Shown here piece by piece: positions 31,433 to 46,303 of a DNA stretch of 64,000 nucleotides. The DNA comes from Sinimarinibacterium sp. NLF-5-8 (GTDB lineage: Bacteria; Pseudomonadota; Gammaproteobacteria; Nevskiales; Nevskiaceae), in assembly GCF_010092425.1 (NCBI RefSeq), contig NZ_CP048030.1:806001-870000 (forward strand). The letters run 5' to 3'. The notes below the pieces were generated by a model, which was given only the letters and a program-made list of their open reading frames with translations, searched no databases and had not been told where the DNA came from. Positions within the stretch are counted from its first letter, which is position 1. Each line of letters starts with the position of its first letter. The position numbers and the translations under genes are program-made.

Positions 31433-32437
31433 ATGTCCACTGTTGAACCGATTGTTTGGCACCTCGATCATCTGCGTCTGCTTGATCAGCGCGTGCTGCC
31501 GCATCAAACCGGGTATTTGACCTGCCGCAGCGCCGCCGATGTGGCCGAGGCGATTCATGCGATGGCCGTGCGCGGCGCACCGGCCATTGGCATTGCGGCG
31601 GCGTATGGCCTGGTGCTGGCCGCGCGCGCGGGTCTGGACGGTTTTGAAGCTGCTGTTGCCGTGCTGGCCGCCTCACGGCCAACGGCGGTGAATCTGCGCT
31701 GGGCGCTGGAACGGATGCAGCGCGCGCGCGCCTCCGGCGCTGATGCCACAGCGCTGGAGGCCGAGGCCATTGCCATTCACCAGGAAGACCTGGCTCAAAA
31801 TCTGCGCATGGGCGAACTCGGCGCCGCGCTGCTGCCCAAAGGCGCGCGCGTGCTCACCCACTGCAACACCGGCGCGCTGGCCACCGGCGGCCACGGCACG
31901 GCGCTGGGGGTGATTCGCAGCGCCCACGCCCAGGGCAAAATCGCACAGGTCTACAACACCGAAACCCGTCCCTGGCTGCAAGGCGCGCGCCTCACCGCCT
32001 GGGAATTGCAGCAGGAAGGCATTCCCGCGCGCCTGATTGCCGACGGCGCCGCTGCGCATTTGATGCACGTTGAAAAAATTGACTGGGTGATTGTTGGCGC
32101 CGATCGCATCGCCGCCAATGGCGACACCGCCAACAAGATCGGCACCTACCAACTGGCCGTGGCCGCGCGCTATCACGGCTGCAAGTTCATGGTGGTTGCG
32201 CCCAGTGGCACGTTTGATCTGGCTTGCGACAGCGGCGCGCAGATTCCGATTGAAGAACGCACGGCGACGGAACTCACCGAGTTTCGCGGCCAGGCCATTG
32301 CGCCGACCGGCTTTGATGCGTTCAACCCGGTGTTTGATGTCACCCCGGCCACCCTGATCGACGCCATTGTTTGTGAACGTGGCGTTATCGAGCAGCCCAA
32401 TACCGCCCAGGTGCGCGCGCTGCTCGGTGGGCACTAG
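31433..32437 (+). CDS. mtnA: Methylthioribose-1-phosphate isomerase
   Basis: Isomerises methylthioribose-1-phosphate in methionine salvage. The 334-residue protein shows the eIF2B-like features [12 protein letters not shown], the catalytic Cys in [13 protein letters not shown] and Asp in [20 protein letters not shown]. The ATG at 31433 gives the family length; earlier in-frame starts add residues rich in Arg and Cys that do not fit. It precedes gyrA by 111 bp. Confidence 0.95.
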   Translation: MSTVEPIVWHLDHLRLLDQRVLPHQTGYLTCRSAADVAEAIHAMAVRGAPAIGIAAAYGLVLAARAGLDGFEAAVAVLAASRPTAVNLRWALERMQRARASGADATALEAEAIAIHQEDLAQNLRMGELGAALLPKGARVLTHCNTGALATGGHGTALGVIRSAHAQGKIAQVYNTETRPWLQGARLTAWELQQEGIPARLIADGAAAHLMHVEKIDWVIVGADRIAANGDTANKIGTYQLAVAARYHGCKFMVVAPSGTFDLACDSGAQIPIEERTATELTEFRGQAIAPTGFDAFNPVFDVTPATLIDAIVCERGVIEQPNTAQVRALLGGH

Positions 32438-32548
32438 GTCGCTCATGGTAGAATCACGGGCTTGATCAGCCTGCGCGCAACGGCGTGCAAATCCAGTCAA
32501 AACAATCAAAAACACGCGCAGAATTGCGTGTGGCCGAGGCTTTATCAG

Positions 32549-35261
<2,713 letters not shown>

Positions 35262-35284
<23 letters not shown>

Positions 35285-35727
35285 CCGCGCGCGCAGACGT
35301 AACAGCGGCGTAAAGCTGCTGTTGCTGCCGCTGCTGTGTCTGTTGCTCAGCGGCTGCTATTACCCGCAACTGATTCGCGGGCAGGTGCAACTGCTGATGG
35401 CGCGCGAGCCAATCCCTGAGGTGATTGCGCGCGCGCAGATCGATCCCCAGCTCAAAATTCGCTTGCAAGCGGTGCAGCGCGCGCGCCGCTGGGCGGTGAC
35501 GGCGCTGCATCTGCCGGATAACCGCAGCTACACCCACTATGTGGCGCTGAACCGGCCTTATGTGGTGTGGAACGTGCTGGCAACGCCGGAGTTTTCGGTG
35601 GCGGCCAAGCCGCAGTGCTTTTTGATTGTCGGCTGCCTCAGTTACCAGGGTTTTTTCACATTGGAAGCGGCGCAAAAGCGCGCGGACACGCTGCGCGCGC
35701 AGGGGCTGGATGTGGATGTCAGCGGCG
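35262..35727 (+). pseudogene. 5' half of a lipoprotein aminopeptidase-like gene split by an IS
   Basis: The frame begins inside the last gyrA codons (ATG at 35262) with an Arg-rich start and a lipoprotein signal, LLLLPLLCLLLSGC. The following RYVVWN-like segment NRPYVVWNVLATPEFSV and CFLIVGCLSYQGFF match the predicted aminopeptidases of the COG4324 type. The frame is cut at 35727 by an insertion element; the 3' half continues in frame at 36921. Removing the element and one copy of the GGCG duplication restores ...DVDVSGVPAYSTLGW.... The protein product is probably absent or truncated after about 155 residues. Confidence 0.85.
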
Positions 35728-35791
35728 GGTAATCCCCCCATAAAAGCGGTGAGATCGGAAGTAGAATTTTCTTATTGAGGAGTTCTACAGC

Positions 35792-36058
35792 ATGAAGAAG
35801 TCACGCTTCACAGACAGCCAAATACTGGGCGCAATCAAACGGGTAGAGGCCGGTGTCACGGTGCCTGAGATGTGCCGTGAGCTGTGCATCAGCTCAGCGA
35901 CGTTCTACAAGTGGCGCGCAAAGTACAGCGGCATGGACGTGTCGATGATGTCGCGGATGAAGGAACTGGAGGCCGAGAACGCCCGTCTGCGCAAGATGTA
36001 CGTCGAAGAGAAGCTCAAGGCCGAGCTGCGCGCGGAGGCTCTCGAAAAAAAGTGGTGA
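35792..36058 (+). CDS. IS3-family transposase OrfA
   Basis: An 88-residue HTH protein ([36 protein letters not shown]), followed by a leucine-zipper-like segment ([20 protein letters not shown]). GGAG lies 9 bp before the ATG. The run of seven A followed by G at 36045-36052, near the stop codon, is a standard -1 slippery site for making the OrfAB fusion. Confidence 0.92.
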   Translation: MKKSRFTDSQILGAIKRVEAGVTVPEMCRELCISSATFYKWRAKYSGMDVSMMSRMKELEAENARLRKMYVEEKLKAELRAEALEKKW

Positions 36059-36879
36059 AGCCATCTCGCCGCCGCGAGATGGCTCAACGTGTCGTACAGG
36101 AACGCGGGATATCGGTCCGGTTGGCCTGCGAGACGTTCGGCATCAGCCAGACGTGCTATCGCCATGAGAGCAAGCACAAGGCTGAGAACGACGAAGTCGC
36201 CGACTGGCTGCTGCGTCTGACGGACAACCACCGCAACTGGGGATTTGGGCTGTGCTATCTGTATCTGCGCAACGTGAAGGGCTTCGGTTGGAACCACAAA
36301 CGGATCTATCGCATCTATCGGGAGTTGGAGCTGAACCTGCGGATCAAGCCACGCAAACGCCTGGTGCGCCAGGCACCCGAACCGCTGACGGTACCCACTG
36401 CCACGAATCACGTCTGGTCGATGGACTTCATGCATGATCAACTGGCCGATGGGCGCAGTATCCGGCTGTTCAACGTGATCGATGACTTCAACCGCGAAGC
36501 GCTGGGCATCGAGATCGACTTCTCCTTGCCCTCGGAGCGGGTTATCCGTGCGTTAAAACAGATCATTGCCTGGCGCGGCAAGCCGTTGGCCATTCGCTGT
36601 GATAACGGCCCGGAATACCTGAGTTCAGCGATCACAGCGTGGGCGCGCCGGTGGGGCATCAAGCTGGAATACATCCAACCCGGCAAGCCGCAACAGAACG
36701 CCTACGTCGAACGGTTCAATCGGACTGTGCGCTACGAGTGGTTGTCCCAATATCACTGGGAAGATCTGGATCAGATCCAGTGCGCAGCGACACAGTGGAT
36801 GTGGTCCTACAATCACGAACGCCCAAATATGGCCTTGGGCGGCATTACCCCAAAACAGCGGCTGGCCATGGCCGCGTAG
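36052..36879 (+). CDS. IS3-family transposase OrfB (DDE integrase)
   Basis: About 276 residues in the -1 frame relative to OrfA. HTH_21-like N-terminus ([27 protein letters not shown]) and the integrase core with the DDE triad: Asp in WSMDFMHD, Asp in IRCDNGPEY and Glu in [13 protein letters not shown]. The end [19 protein letters not shown] is complete. It is normally made by frameshifting from OrfA; the given start is the first codon after the slip. Confidence 0.92.
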   Translation: MVKPSRRREMAQRVVQERGISVRLACETFGISQTCYRHESKHKAENDEVADWLLRLTDNHRNWGFGLCYLYLRNVKGFGWNHKRIYRIYRELELNLRIKPRKRLVRQAPEPLTVPTATNHVWSMDFMHDQLADGRSIRLFNVIDDFNREALGIEIDFSLPSERVIRALKQIIAWRGKPLAIRCDNGPEYLSSAITAWARRWGIKLEYIQPGKPQQNAYVERFNRTVRYEWLSQYHWEDLDQIQCAATQWMWSYNHERPNMALGGITPKQRLAMAA

Positions 36880-36920
36880 CCTGCCTACTTCTGGTAATCG
36901 CTAAAAAGGGGGGGATTACC

Positions 36921-37574
36921 GGCGTACCGGCGTATTCCACGCTGGGCTGGTTTGCCGATCCGGTGCTCAGCTCGATGCTGCACTGGGATGACGCCACGCT
37001 GATCAGCACGTTGTTTCACGAGCTGGCGCATCAAGTGCTGTATATCCGGCACGACACCGCGTTCAACGAATCCTTTGCGCGCTTTGTCGAGCAGCAGGGC
37101 TTGCGTGAGTACCTTGCCAGCGGGGCGCAAATTACGCCGCCCGATCCCATTCGCCGCGCACGCCATCAGCAGTTTGTGGCGCTGGTGTTGAGCGCGCGCG
37201 ATGAGTTGGCGACGCTGTACGCGCGCGCGATGCCAGTGGAGGCGATGCGCGCGCAAAAAGCGCATATTTTTGAGGCGCTGCGCGCGCGCTATCAAACCCT
37301 GCGCGATAGCGCGTGGCAAGGCGATCCCCGCTACGACGCCTGGTTTGAAAAACTCAAAACCAATAACGCGCGCCTGCTGCCGTTTGGTTTGTACGATGCG
37401 CTGGTGCCGGCGTTTGCGGCGCTGTTTGATGAGGTGCAAGGTGATTGGCCGCGCTTTTATGCCGCCAGCCAAGCGTTGTCTGAACTGCCCGCCGATCAGC
37501 GTCAGGCGCGGATTGAAGGGTTGATGCAGCGCCAAGCCAAAAAGCCCGCACAGCAGGCGCTGGCGGGCGATTGA
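36921..37574 (+). pseudogene. 3' half of the split aminopeptidase-like gene
   Basis: Continues the gene interrupted at 35727. It contains the zinc-peptidase motif HELAH (STLFHELAHQVLYI) and the downstream Glu in FNESFARFVEQQG, so the catalytic part lies wholly beyond the insertion. The remaining 218 codons are open without further damage, suggesting that the insertion is recent. No start codon with a ribosome-binding site is obvious for this half. Confidence 0.85.
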
Positions 37575-37589
37575 GACGCAAGCAATGCG

Positions 37590-37808
37590 TTATTTGTCGC
37601 GGAAGGTGATCCGACCTTTGGTCAGATCATAAGGCGTGAGTTGTACGGTGACTTTATCGCCGGTAAGGATGCGGATGTAGTGCTTGCGCATCCGCCCCGA
37701 AATATGTGCAACCACGATGTGCCCGTTTTCGAGCTTGACGCGAAATGTGGTGTTCGGGAGGGTTTCCATCACCGTCCCAAGCATTTCAATATGATCTTCC
37801 TTCGACAT
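37590..37808 (-). CDS. infA: Translation initiation factor IF-1
   Basis: A 72-residue S1-type OB fold protein that binds the 30S A site: [68 protein letters not shown]. The start at 37808 gives the exact usual length. Its neighbours, bpt and aat on the same strand, are a common gammaproteobacterial context. Confidence 0.97.
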   Translation of the reverse strand: MSKEDHIEMLGTVMETLPNTTFRVKLENGHIVVAHISGRMRKHYIRILTGDKVTVQLTPYDLTKGRITFRDK

Positions 37809-37872
37809 GTGCCTCGCCGGCATAAAAATTAAGGGGGCGTCATTCTACCCTGTGTCAAAGTTTTTTGAACTT

Positions 37873-38622
37873 TTATTGCAGCGAGGGATCGACAATGGCT
37901 TGTTGTTGGGCTGTTTCAAGCCATTGCCAGCCTTGCTCATTGCAGCGTTGCAGCGCTGCAAAGTGCGCTTTATAGGCCATTTTTGAGCTTTCTGCGATCC
38001 AATATCCCAGATAAACATGCGGCAGTTGCTGCGCGCGCGCCGCCTCGATTTGTTGCAGCACCGCATAGGTGCCCAGCCCGCGCGCGCTTTCATCGGGGTC
38101 AAAGAAGGTGTAGACCGCCGACAGGGCCTGAGGCAGGTGATCCACCACGGCAACCGCCAGCAGGCGCTGGTTATGGCGAAGGCACCAGTACCGCACGCCC
38201 AGCCAGTGGCATTCCAGAAACTGATGAAACCCCACCCGATCATGCGGGTCCATGCCGCCGTTGGCATGGCGCGTTTGCAGATAACGCTGATACAGCATGA
38301 AATGCTCGTCGGTGAGCCGGTCTTCCAGTGTCAGCGTCAGGTCTGCGTTGCGCCGCGCGCAACGGCGCTGCGAACGTGAGGGGCTGAACGAAGCCGCACA
38401 GATGCGTACCGGAACGCAGCGGCGGCAGGCGTCACATAAAGGGCGGTAGACATGTGCACCGCTGCGCCGGAACCCCATTTCCAGCAAGCGTTGGTAGCGC
38501 AAGGGATTGAGCGTCTGATAGGGATCGATGAAGGCACTGCGTGCGGTCTGATCAGGCAAATAGCCGCAGGCATGATCGGCGCTGGCGTACAGCCGGATCA
38601 CGGTTTCGCCGGGATCGTTCAT
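37873..38622 (-). CDS. bpt: Aspartate/glutamate leucyltransferase (arginyltransferase-like)
   Basis: Adds Leu from Leu-tRNA to N-terminal Asp or Glu, sending proteins to ClpAP. The 249-residue protein has the Cys-rich ATE1 N-terminus (YRPLCDACRRCVPVRI) and the catalytic-domain segments YQRYLQTRHANGGMD, AVYTFFDPDESARGLGTYAVLQQI and YLGYWIAESSKMAYKAHF. The ATG at 38622 overlaps the aat stop by 4 bp, which decides the start. Confidence 0.93.
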   Translation of the reverse strand: MNDPGETVIRLYASADHACGYLPDQTARSAFIDPYQTLNPLRYQRLLEMGFRRSGAHVYRPLCDACRRCVPVRICAASFSPSRSQRRCARRNADLTLTLEDRLTDEHFMLYQRYLQTRHANGGMDPHDRVGFHQFLECHWLGVRYWCLRHNQRLLAVAVVDHLPQALSAVYTFFDPDESARGLGTYAVLQQIEAARAQQLPHVYLGYWIAESSKMAYKAHFAALQRCNEQGWQWLETAQQQAIVDPSLQ

Positions 38623-39365
38623 GGCAGGGGTGCGTGAGCCGGCGCGCAGGGAACGGGTATTTGAAACTGCCAGCGTCCCGGTTCGCAGGGGGATGCAAAG
38701 GTGCTGGCAAGTTGCTGCAAGAATTCGACGCGCGAGCACTGGCGTGCGCCCAGGCTGGCCAGATGATCGGAAGCGATCTGACAGTCAATCAATGCAAACT
38801 GGCGCTCGATCAGCTCCTGGCAGAGCCAGTACAGGGCGATCTTGGACGCGTCTGTGGCCTGTGAAAACATCGACTCTCCAAAAAACACCCGGCCACTGAC
38901 AACGCCGTAAAGCCCGCCGATCAGCTTGGCCTGCCGCCAGACTTCGATGCTGTGCGCGTGGCCGCTTTGGTGAAACTGCGCGTAAGCCTGCTGCATGGGC
39001 TGACCCAGCCAGGTGCCACGGCTGCCGCGTCGGGGTTGTGCGCAGGCGTCCAGAACCTGAGAAAAGGCACGGTCGAGCGTCACCGCGTAATCCGCGCGCT
39101 GGATGGCTTTGCGCAGTGAGCGTGAGACCCGCAGTTGCGTGGGGGGCAGGACTGCGCGCGGATCCGGGCACCACCAGAGGATCGGTTCGTCGGGGTTGTA
39201 CCAGGGGAAGATTCCCTGACGATAGGCGCGAATCAGCCGTGAGACAGACAGATCGCCCCCGATTGCCAGCAGGCCGTTGGGTTCGCGCATGGCCAGGTGC
39301 ACTGCAGGGAATGGTTGATCCGGCGTCAGCGGATCCAGCCAGTGCAGTCGGGTAGGGCGATCCAT
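38619..39365 (-). CDS. aat: Leucyl/phenylalanyl-tRNA-protein transferase
   Basis: Adds Leu or Phe to N-terminal Arg or Lys. The 248-residue protein carries PNGLLAIGGDLS, AYRQGIFPWYNPDEPILWWCPDPR and GESMFSQATDASKIALYWLC. The ATG at 39365 fits the family start (MDRPTRLHWLDP). Overlaps bpt by 4 bp, so both N-end-rule transferases form one unit with infA downstream. Confidence 0.95.
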   Translation of the reverse strand: MDRPTRLHWLDPLTPDQPFPAVHLAMREPNGLLAIGGDLSVSRLIRAYRQGIFPWYNPDEPILWWCPDPRAVLPPTQLRVSRSLRKAIQRADYAVTLDRAFSQVLDACAQPRRGSRGTWLGQPMQQAYAQFHQSGHAHSIEVWRQAKLIGGLYGVVSGRVFFGESMFSQATDASKIALYWLCQELIERQFALIDCQIASDHLASLGARQCSRVEFLQQLASTFASPCEPGRWQFQIPVPCAPAHAPLP

Positions 39366-39457
39366 GGCAGTGCCGTCTGGGTTCAAGGCGCTGCGCGCGC
39401 CGGATCGGCAACGCGCAGCGGGATGGAAGGGGCCGTCAAGTGCAAAGGCCAGGGGGA

Positions 39458-39793
39458 TCAGTGAAAGGTGGGGGCAATGGCCGCCACGTCACGGAGGGCC
39501 CATTGCACCACAGCGTCATGTTCAAAGCGTGAAATCGGCTGCTCGTCGGTTGGCGGCGTGCCTTGGGTGAGCCGTCCCTGCTCGTCGAACTGGACGCGCG
39601 CGCCGGCCGTTTGAACCCGCAGTTCGTTGCTGTCCGGCGTATCTTCCAGGGTGAGCTGGAGGTAGCGTAGATTGTGTCCGGCAAATTCGGGAATGCGGTT
39701 GCTGCCGGCGGCGATCTGGGCGGCTTCATGCGCAGAAAACTCGCGGATCGAACCTTCTGCGGTCAGCACAAAATGTCGGGTTTGCAAGCTCAT
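39458..39793 (-). CDS. Hypothetical protein, 111 residues
   Basis: No family is recognised. The sequence (MSLQTRHFVLTAEGSIREFS...) is soluble and acidic with few hydrophobic stretches. The codon pattern and GC3 resemble neighbouring genes, so it is probably real. It lies 92 bp upstream of aat on the same strand and is divergent from ftsK. Confidence 0.65.
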   Translation of the reverse strand: MSLQTRHFVLTAEGSIREFSAHEAAQIAAGSNRIPEFAGHNLRYLQLTLEDTPDSNELRVQTAGARVQFDEQGRLTQGTPPTDEQPISRFEHDAVVQWALRDVAAIAPTFH

Positions 39794-39945
39794 GATGTTT
39801 CTCCTGCGTCGGGATGCGTCCTTCTTTGACCTGCCACACTTATATAGGTTTACGGCACGGATTCAAGTCTATTGAATTGCCGGGGCGCTTTGAAACACCG
39901 TTGCTCCGCTATACTTTGGCCGTCTATCCCCCTTTGTAGTTGTTC

Positions 39946-42399
<2,454 letters not shown>

Positions 42400-42464
42400 G
42401 CGCAGACTCAGGCGCCCCCGGCACACTTTGCAGCCTCTTTGATCGTGAATCAGGGTTTTGACTG

Positions 42465-43124
42465 ATGAAACACTTTCGTTTTTCACTGTGCGCGCGCGTG
42501 TTGTTGCTGGCCTTGTGTTTGGGAAACGCCCCCGCGCGCGCAGCCGATCCGCCGGCGCCAATGTCCCAGCCGGTTGCGCTGCAACGCTTTTTGAATGAGA
42601 TCACCACCTTCGTCGCGGACTTTGAGCAAATCCAGTTCGACGACCACGGCAACGAGCAAGCCCGCCACGAGGGCACGCTGGCGCTCAAGCGCCCCGGAAA
42701 GTTTCGCTGGATGTACCAGACGCCCTACGAGCAACTGATGGTGTGCGATGCCCAGCAGATCTGGAACTACGAGCCTGACCTGGATCAGGCCAGCGTGCGC
42801 AGCGCAGGCGATATTTTGCGTGATACGCCAGCGGCGCTGCTGGCGCAAACCAGCGCACTGAATGAGCGTTTCAACCTGATCGAAGGCGCGCGCGAAGGCG
42901 ATGCGCGCTTGTTTACGCTCACCCCCAAATCTGCAAATGCCGATTTTCAGCAGGTGGAGTTGTGGCTCAAGGACTCTGGTGTGCCCAGTAAAATGCGTTT
43001 GCGCGATCCGCTGGGCGGGCATACCCAGATCACCTTCAGCAAGGTACAACGCAATGTCAGAATAGATGACGCGCGTTTTGTCTTTACGCCGCCGCAAGGC
43101 ACCGAAATCGTGACGCTCGACTGA
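42465..43124 (+). CDS. lolA: Outer-membrane lipoprotein carrier protein LolA
   Basis: Periplasmic chaperone that carries lipoproteins from LolCDE to LolB. The 219-residue precursor has a signal peptide (MKHFRFSLCARVLLLALCLG) with cleavage after ARA. The mature part has FEQIQFDDHGNEQARHEGTLALKRPGKFRWMYQTPYEQL, the family core. The ftsK-lolA-rarA order is conserved in gammaproteobacteria. rarA starts 4 bp after the stop. Confidence 0.95.
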   Translation: MKHFRFSLCARVLLLALCLGNAPARAADPPAPMSQPVALQRFLNEITTFVADFEQIQFDDHGNEQARHEGTLALKRPGKFRWMYQTPYEQLMVCDAQQIWNYEPDLDQASVRSAGDILRDTPAALLAQTSALNERFNLIEGAREGDARLFTLTPKSANADFQQVELWLKDSGVPSKMRLRDPLGGHTQITFSKVQRNVRIDDARFVFTPPQGTEIVTLD

Positions 43125-43128
43125 TCCT

Positions 43129-44451
43129 GTGCACCGCTCACCTGCATCTGCCATTGAGACCCGACCGCTTGCCGAGCGTATGCGCCCGCGCGCGCTGGAT
43201 GAAGTCTTTGGCCAAGCCCATGTGCTGGGCGAAGGTGCGCCGCTGCGCATCCTGCTTGAAGCCGGACGGGTGCCATCAATGGTGTTGTGGGGGCCGCCCG
43301 GCGTTGGCAAAACCACTTTGGCGCGCCTCATCGCCGGCTATACCGATGCCCGATTTTTAACCCTCTCTGCCGTGCTGGCGGGCGTCAAGGACATTCGTGA
43401 AGCCGTTGCCCAGGCGCAAGCGGCCGCCAGCGGCCTGATGGCGCAGCGCACGGTGTTGTTCATCGACGAAATCCATCGTTTCAACAAGGCCCAGCAAGAT
43501 GCGCTGCTGCCGTTTGTTGAAGACGGCACGCTCACGCTGATTGGCGCCACCACCGAAAACCCTTCGTTTGAGCTCAATGCGGCGCTGCTTTCGAGGCTGC
43601 GCGTGTTCGTACTGCGCACGCTGGCGTTTGAGGACGTGCGTGCACTGCTGCTGCGCGCGCTCACCGATGCCGAAGATGGACTTGGCGAACCGCAAGACAG
43701 ACTCCCGTCAGCCTGGCTGGATCGGCTGGCCGAAGCCGCCGATGGCGATGCCCGGCGCGCACTGGTGCTGCTCGAAACCGCCGTCGAACTGGTGCGCGCA
43801 CAAGCCCAAACCGATGAGCAAACGCTGGAGCGGCTCATCGGCAAGGGACTGCGTCGCTTTGATAAACAAGGCGATAACTTTTACGACCAGATCTCTGCCA
43901 TGCACAAATCCGTGCGTGGCTCCGATCCCGACGCCGCGCTGTACTGGTTTGCCCGGATGCTCGATGGCGGCTGTGATCCGCATTACCTGGCGCGGCGTAT
44001 CGTGCGCATGTCGATCGAAGACATCGGCCTGGCCGAACCGCGCGCGCAGGAACTGTGCCTGGCCGCGTGGGATACCTATCAGCGCCTCGGCAGTCCCGAA
44101 GGCGAGCTGGCCCTGGCGCAAGCCGTGGTTTATTTGGCCGTGGCCTCCAAAAGCAACGCCGTTTACAGCGCCTATAAAGCCGCGCGCAAGGTCATCGAAG
44201 ACACCGGGGCGCTGGAGGTGCCGATGCACCTGCGCAATGCACCGACCAAACTGATGAAAGAACTCGGCCACGGCAAGGGCTACCGTTACGATCACGACGA
44301 AGACGGCGCGCTGGCTGTAGGTCAGCAGTTTTTGCCGGAACGCCTTGCGGGGCTCATGCTCTACCAGCCCACCGCGCGCGGCATGGAAGCGCGCATTGGC
44401 GAGCGCCTCGCGGCACTGCGCAAAGCCCATCAAAAACCCACAGCAGGCTAA
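43129..44451 (+). CDS. rarA: Replication-associated recombination protein RarA
   Basis: A clamp-loader-like AAA+ ATPase acting at stalled forks. The 440-residue protein starts with a GTG ([20 protein letters not shown]). Walker A is [13 protein letters not shown], Walker [19 protein letters not shown], sensor 1 [18 protein letters not shown]. The C-terminal tetramerisation part with [35 protein letters not shown] is complete. Confidence 0.95.
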   Translation: MHRSPASAIETRPLAERMRPRALDEVFGQAHVLGEGAPLRILLEAGRVPSMVLWGPPGVGKTTLARLIAGYTDARFLTLSAVLAGVKDIREAVAQAQAAASGLMAQRTVLFIDEIHRFNKAQQDALLPFVEDGTLTLIGATTENPSFELNAALLSRLRVFVLRTLAFEDVRALLLRALTDAEDGLGEPQDRLPSAWLDRLAEAADGDARRALVLLETAVELVRAQAQTDEQTLERLIGKGLRRFDKQGDNFYDQISAMHKSVRGSDPDAALYWFARMLDGGCDPHYLARRIVRMSIEDIGLAEPRAQELCLAAWDTYQRLGSPEGELALAQAVVYLAVASKSNAVYSAYKAARKVIEDTGALEVPMHLRNAPTKLMKELGHGKGYRYDHDEDGALAVGQQFLPERLAGLMLYQPTARGMEARIGERLAALRKAHQKPTAG

Positions 44452-44454
44452 AAA

Positions 44455-44811
44455 ATGATGACCTGGATTGCAGTTGCTCTCGGCGGCGCTCTTGGCGCGA
44501 TGTCACGCTACGGCGTTGGCCAGCTGATGCCGCACAGCACGTTTCCACTGGCTACGCTCACCGTTAACGTTGTCGGCAGCGCCATCATCGGCGGGCTCTA
44601 TGCGCGCCTGATCGAACAGGGCGGCGGCAGCTTGGCGTATGCCATGCTGGCGGTGGGTTTTTTGGGCGCCTTCACCACCTTTTCCTCGTTTTCGCTCGAC
44701 ACCGTGCGCCTGATCGAAAACGGCCACACGCTACTGGGGCTGGCTAACGTTGTTCTCAACACCGGCTTATGCCTTGCAGCCGCTGCCGGCGGCCTTTGGC
44801 TCGCGCGCTAA
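44455..44811 (+). CDS. crcB: Fluoride channel CrcB/Fluc
   Basis: Dual-topology fluoride exporter of four membrane helices, 118 residues. The motifs GGALGAMSRYGVGQ, GTFPLATLTVNVVG-like TLTVNVVGSAIIG and GFLGAFTTFSSFSLD hold the conserved Asn and Phe residues of the pore. Only 3 bp after rarA. No fluoride riboswitch is evident just upstream, as expected for an internal operon gene. Confidence 0.94.
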   Translation: MMTWIAVALGGALGAMSRYGVGQLMPHSTFPLATLTVNVVGSAIIGGLYARLIEQGGGSLAYAMLAVGFLGAFTTFSSFSLDTVRLIENGHTLLGLANVVLNTGLCLAAAAGGLWLAR

Positions 44812-44832
44812 AAATCCAAAAGGACACAAACC

Positions 44833-45690
44833 ATGAAATGGGGCAGCGGACAACGCAGTGATAACGTCATCGACGCGCGCGGTGGTAGCAGCGGTGGGCG
44901 TGGCGGCCTGGGGCTGGGTGCGATTGCCGTGATCGTCATCATCGGTCTGTTTTTGGGCAAAAGCCCCACTGAAATGCTCGGCCTCATCGGCCAGATGGGC
45001 GGAATGCAGACGGGCACTTCCACACAAGTCGCCCCTGCAGAAGACGACCAAGGCAGCGACTTTGTGCGCGCGATTCTGGGCGAAACCGAGGTGGTCTGGG
45101 AGCAACAATTCCGCGCGCTCGGCCAGCGTTACACCGCGCCCAAACTGGTGCTGTTCAGCGGCAGCGTTGCTTCTGCCTGCGGTCACGCCAGCGCCGCGAT
45201 GGGGCCGTTCTACTGCCCCGGTGACCAGCGCGCGTATCTGGACATGAGCTTTTTTGATGACATGCGCCGCAGCCTGGGTGGCGGCGGCGAGTTTGCCTAC
45301 GCCTATGTCATTGCCCACGAAATCGGCCATCACGTGCAAACCCTGCTCGGCGTCAGCGATGCCGTCAACCAGGCCCGCCGCCGAGGGCAAAAAGTCGAAG
45401 GCGACGGCGGCCTGCTGGTGCGTCAAGAGCTGCAAGCCGACTGCTTTGCCGGCCTTTGGGCGCAAAAAGCCGAACAACGCCTGCAATGGCTGGAGTCCGG
45501 CGACATCGAGCGCGCGCTGGCCACCGCCACCGCCATCGGTGACGATCGCCTGCAAAAACAAGCGCGCGGCAGCATCGTCCCCGATGCCTTCACCCACGGC
45601 ACCTCCGCCCAGCGTGTGCGCTGGTTCCGCATCGGCTTTGAAGGCGGCGACATCCGCCGCTGCGATACGTTTGCGGCCAAGAGTTTGTAA
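44833..45690 (+). CDS. ypfJ: Neutral zinc metallopeptidase YpfJ
   Basis: A 285-residue membrane-anchored protein of the YpfJ/zinc_peptidase family: MKWGSGQRSDNVIDARG, one membrane helix (LGLGAIAVIVIIGLFLG), then the conserved SVASACGHASAAMGPFYCPGDQ and the zinc motif HEIGHHVQ. The end GFEGGDIRRCDTFAAKSL matches the natural C-terminus of the family, so the stop at 45688 is genuine. The in-frame codons after it belong to a different, toxin-like domain. Confidence 0.93.
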   Translation: MKWGSGQRSDNVIDARGGSSGGRGGLGLGAIAVIVIIGLFLGKSPTEMLGLIGQMGGMQTGTSTQVAPAEDDQGSDFVRAILGETEVVWEQQFRALGQRYTAPKLVLFSGSVASACGHASAAMGPFYCPGDQRAYLDMSFFDDMRRSLGGGGEFAYAYVIAHEIGHHVQTLLGVSDAVNQARRRGQKVEGDGGLLVRQELQADCFAGLWAQKAEQRLQWLESGDIERALATATAIGDDRLQKQARGSIVPDAFTHGTSAQRVRWFRIGFEGGDIRRCDTFAAKSL

Positions 45691-46062
45691 AGCGCGCGGG
45701 CCGGGAAGGGGGACGCGCTGGCCGGGCTGCCCGCCCAGCAGGGCAAGCTGTGGCGCACGGTCAACTTCACGCAAGCCAAGCTGGATAATCTTCTGAAGAC
45801 GTACACCGCCGCCCAAAGCAATGGCACGCCAGTCAGCTGGCCTGCCTACTCCAGCGCCAGCCACAAGGGCGAGGCGTACAGCACCAACGTGGTGTTTGTG
45901 ATCCAGTCACTCTCAGGCCGCAACATCGAGCGCTTGTCCTTCAGCCCGCAGGAAGCGGAGACGCTGCTGCCGCGCGGGGCGCGGTTTACGGTGACAGAGC
46001 CACCACGGCGGATAAGCGGGAAGTGGTACATTGACCTGCAGGAGCTACCCCATGAACCCTGA
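45691..46062 (+). pseudogene. Orphan ADP-ribosyltransferase (ART) toxin domain without start codon
   Basis: Directly after the ypfJ stop, and in its frame, 123 codons stay open. They read like a complete C-terminal ART exoenzyme domain: KLWRTVNFTQAKLDNLLKTY with the catalytic-Arg strand, PVSWPAYSSAS matching the S-T-S type motif, and LSFSPQEAETLLPRGARF with the ExE pair as EAE. This R/S/ExE order is that of the VIP2/MuF-type ADP-ribosyltransferase toxins (family knowledge). No ATG, RBS or secretion domain is present, so it looks like a displaced toxin tip of a polymorphic toxin. The stop overlaps the next gene by 11 bp. Confidence 0.75.
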
Positions 46063-46303
46063 ACTGCAAAAAGTCATTGACTACCACCTTGAGAACTCCG
46101 GTGGCCTCGTCGCATTAACCGAACAAGGTGCGACGAATGCATTGCAGAGATACGGCGTAACCACTGCCGCCGAGTACATCCGCAAAAGTGAAGCGCACTT
46201 TGCAGCAATCGCCGCCGAGTTCGAGAGCCTGCCCAAAATCCCGCGTGGCCACCGGCTGGCTGATAACAACAGCTGGGGTGGTGTTTTCCCGAGCGACAAA
46301 TGA
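46052..46303 (+). CDS. Possible immunity protein of the ART toxin
   Basis: An 83-residue protein (MNPELQKVIDYHLENSGGLV...) beginning inside the end of the toxin domain. GGAG lies 11 bp before the ATG. No known family was recognised. Small size, acidic-neutral helical look, and overlapping placement straight after a toxin tip are the features of immunity genes in polymorphic toxin systems (inference). A third short frame overlaps its stop by 4 bp. Confidence 0.55.
   Translation: MNPELQKVIDYHLENSGGLVALTEQGATNALQRYGVTTAAEYIRKSEAHFAAIAAEFESLPKIPRGHRLADNNSWGGVFPSDK

Larger units (their letters stand above)
35728..36920 (+). mobile_element. Complete IS3-family insertion sequence, 1193 bp
   Basis: The ends are imperfect inverted repeats starting GGTAATCCCCCC and, at the right, ending in GGGGGGATTACC; the similarity extends about 40 bp inward. 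GGCG at 35724-35727 is repeated at 36921-36924 as a 4-bp target duplication. It encodes the typical orfA and orfB with a frameshift signal between. Both frames are open, so the element may still be active. The IS407-like subgroup is suggested by the orfA start [11 protein letters not shown] and the 4-bp duplication. Confidence 0.92.
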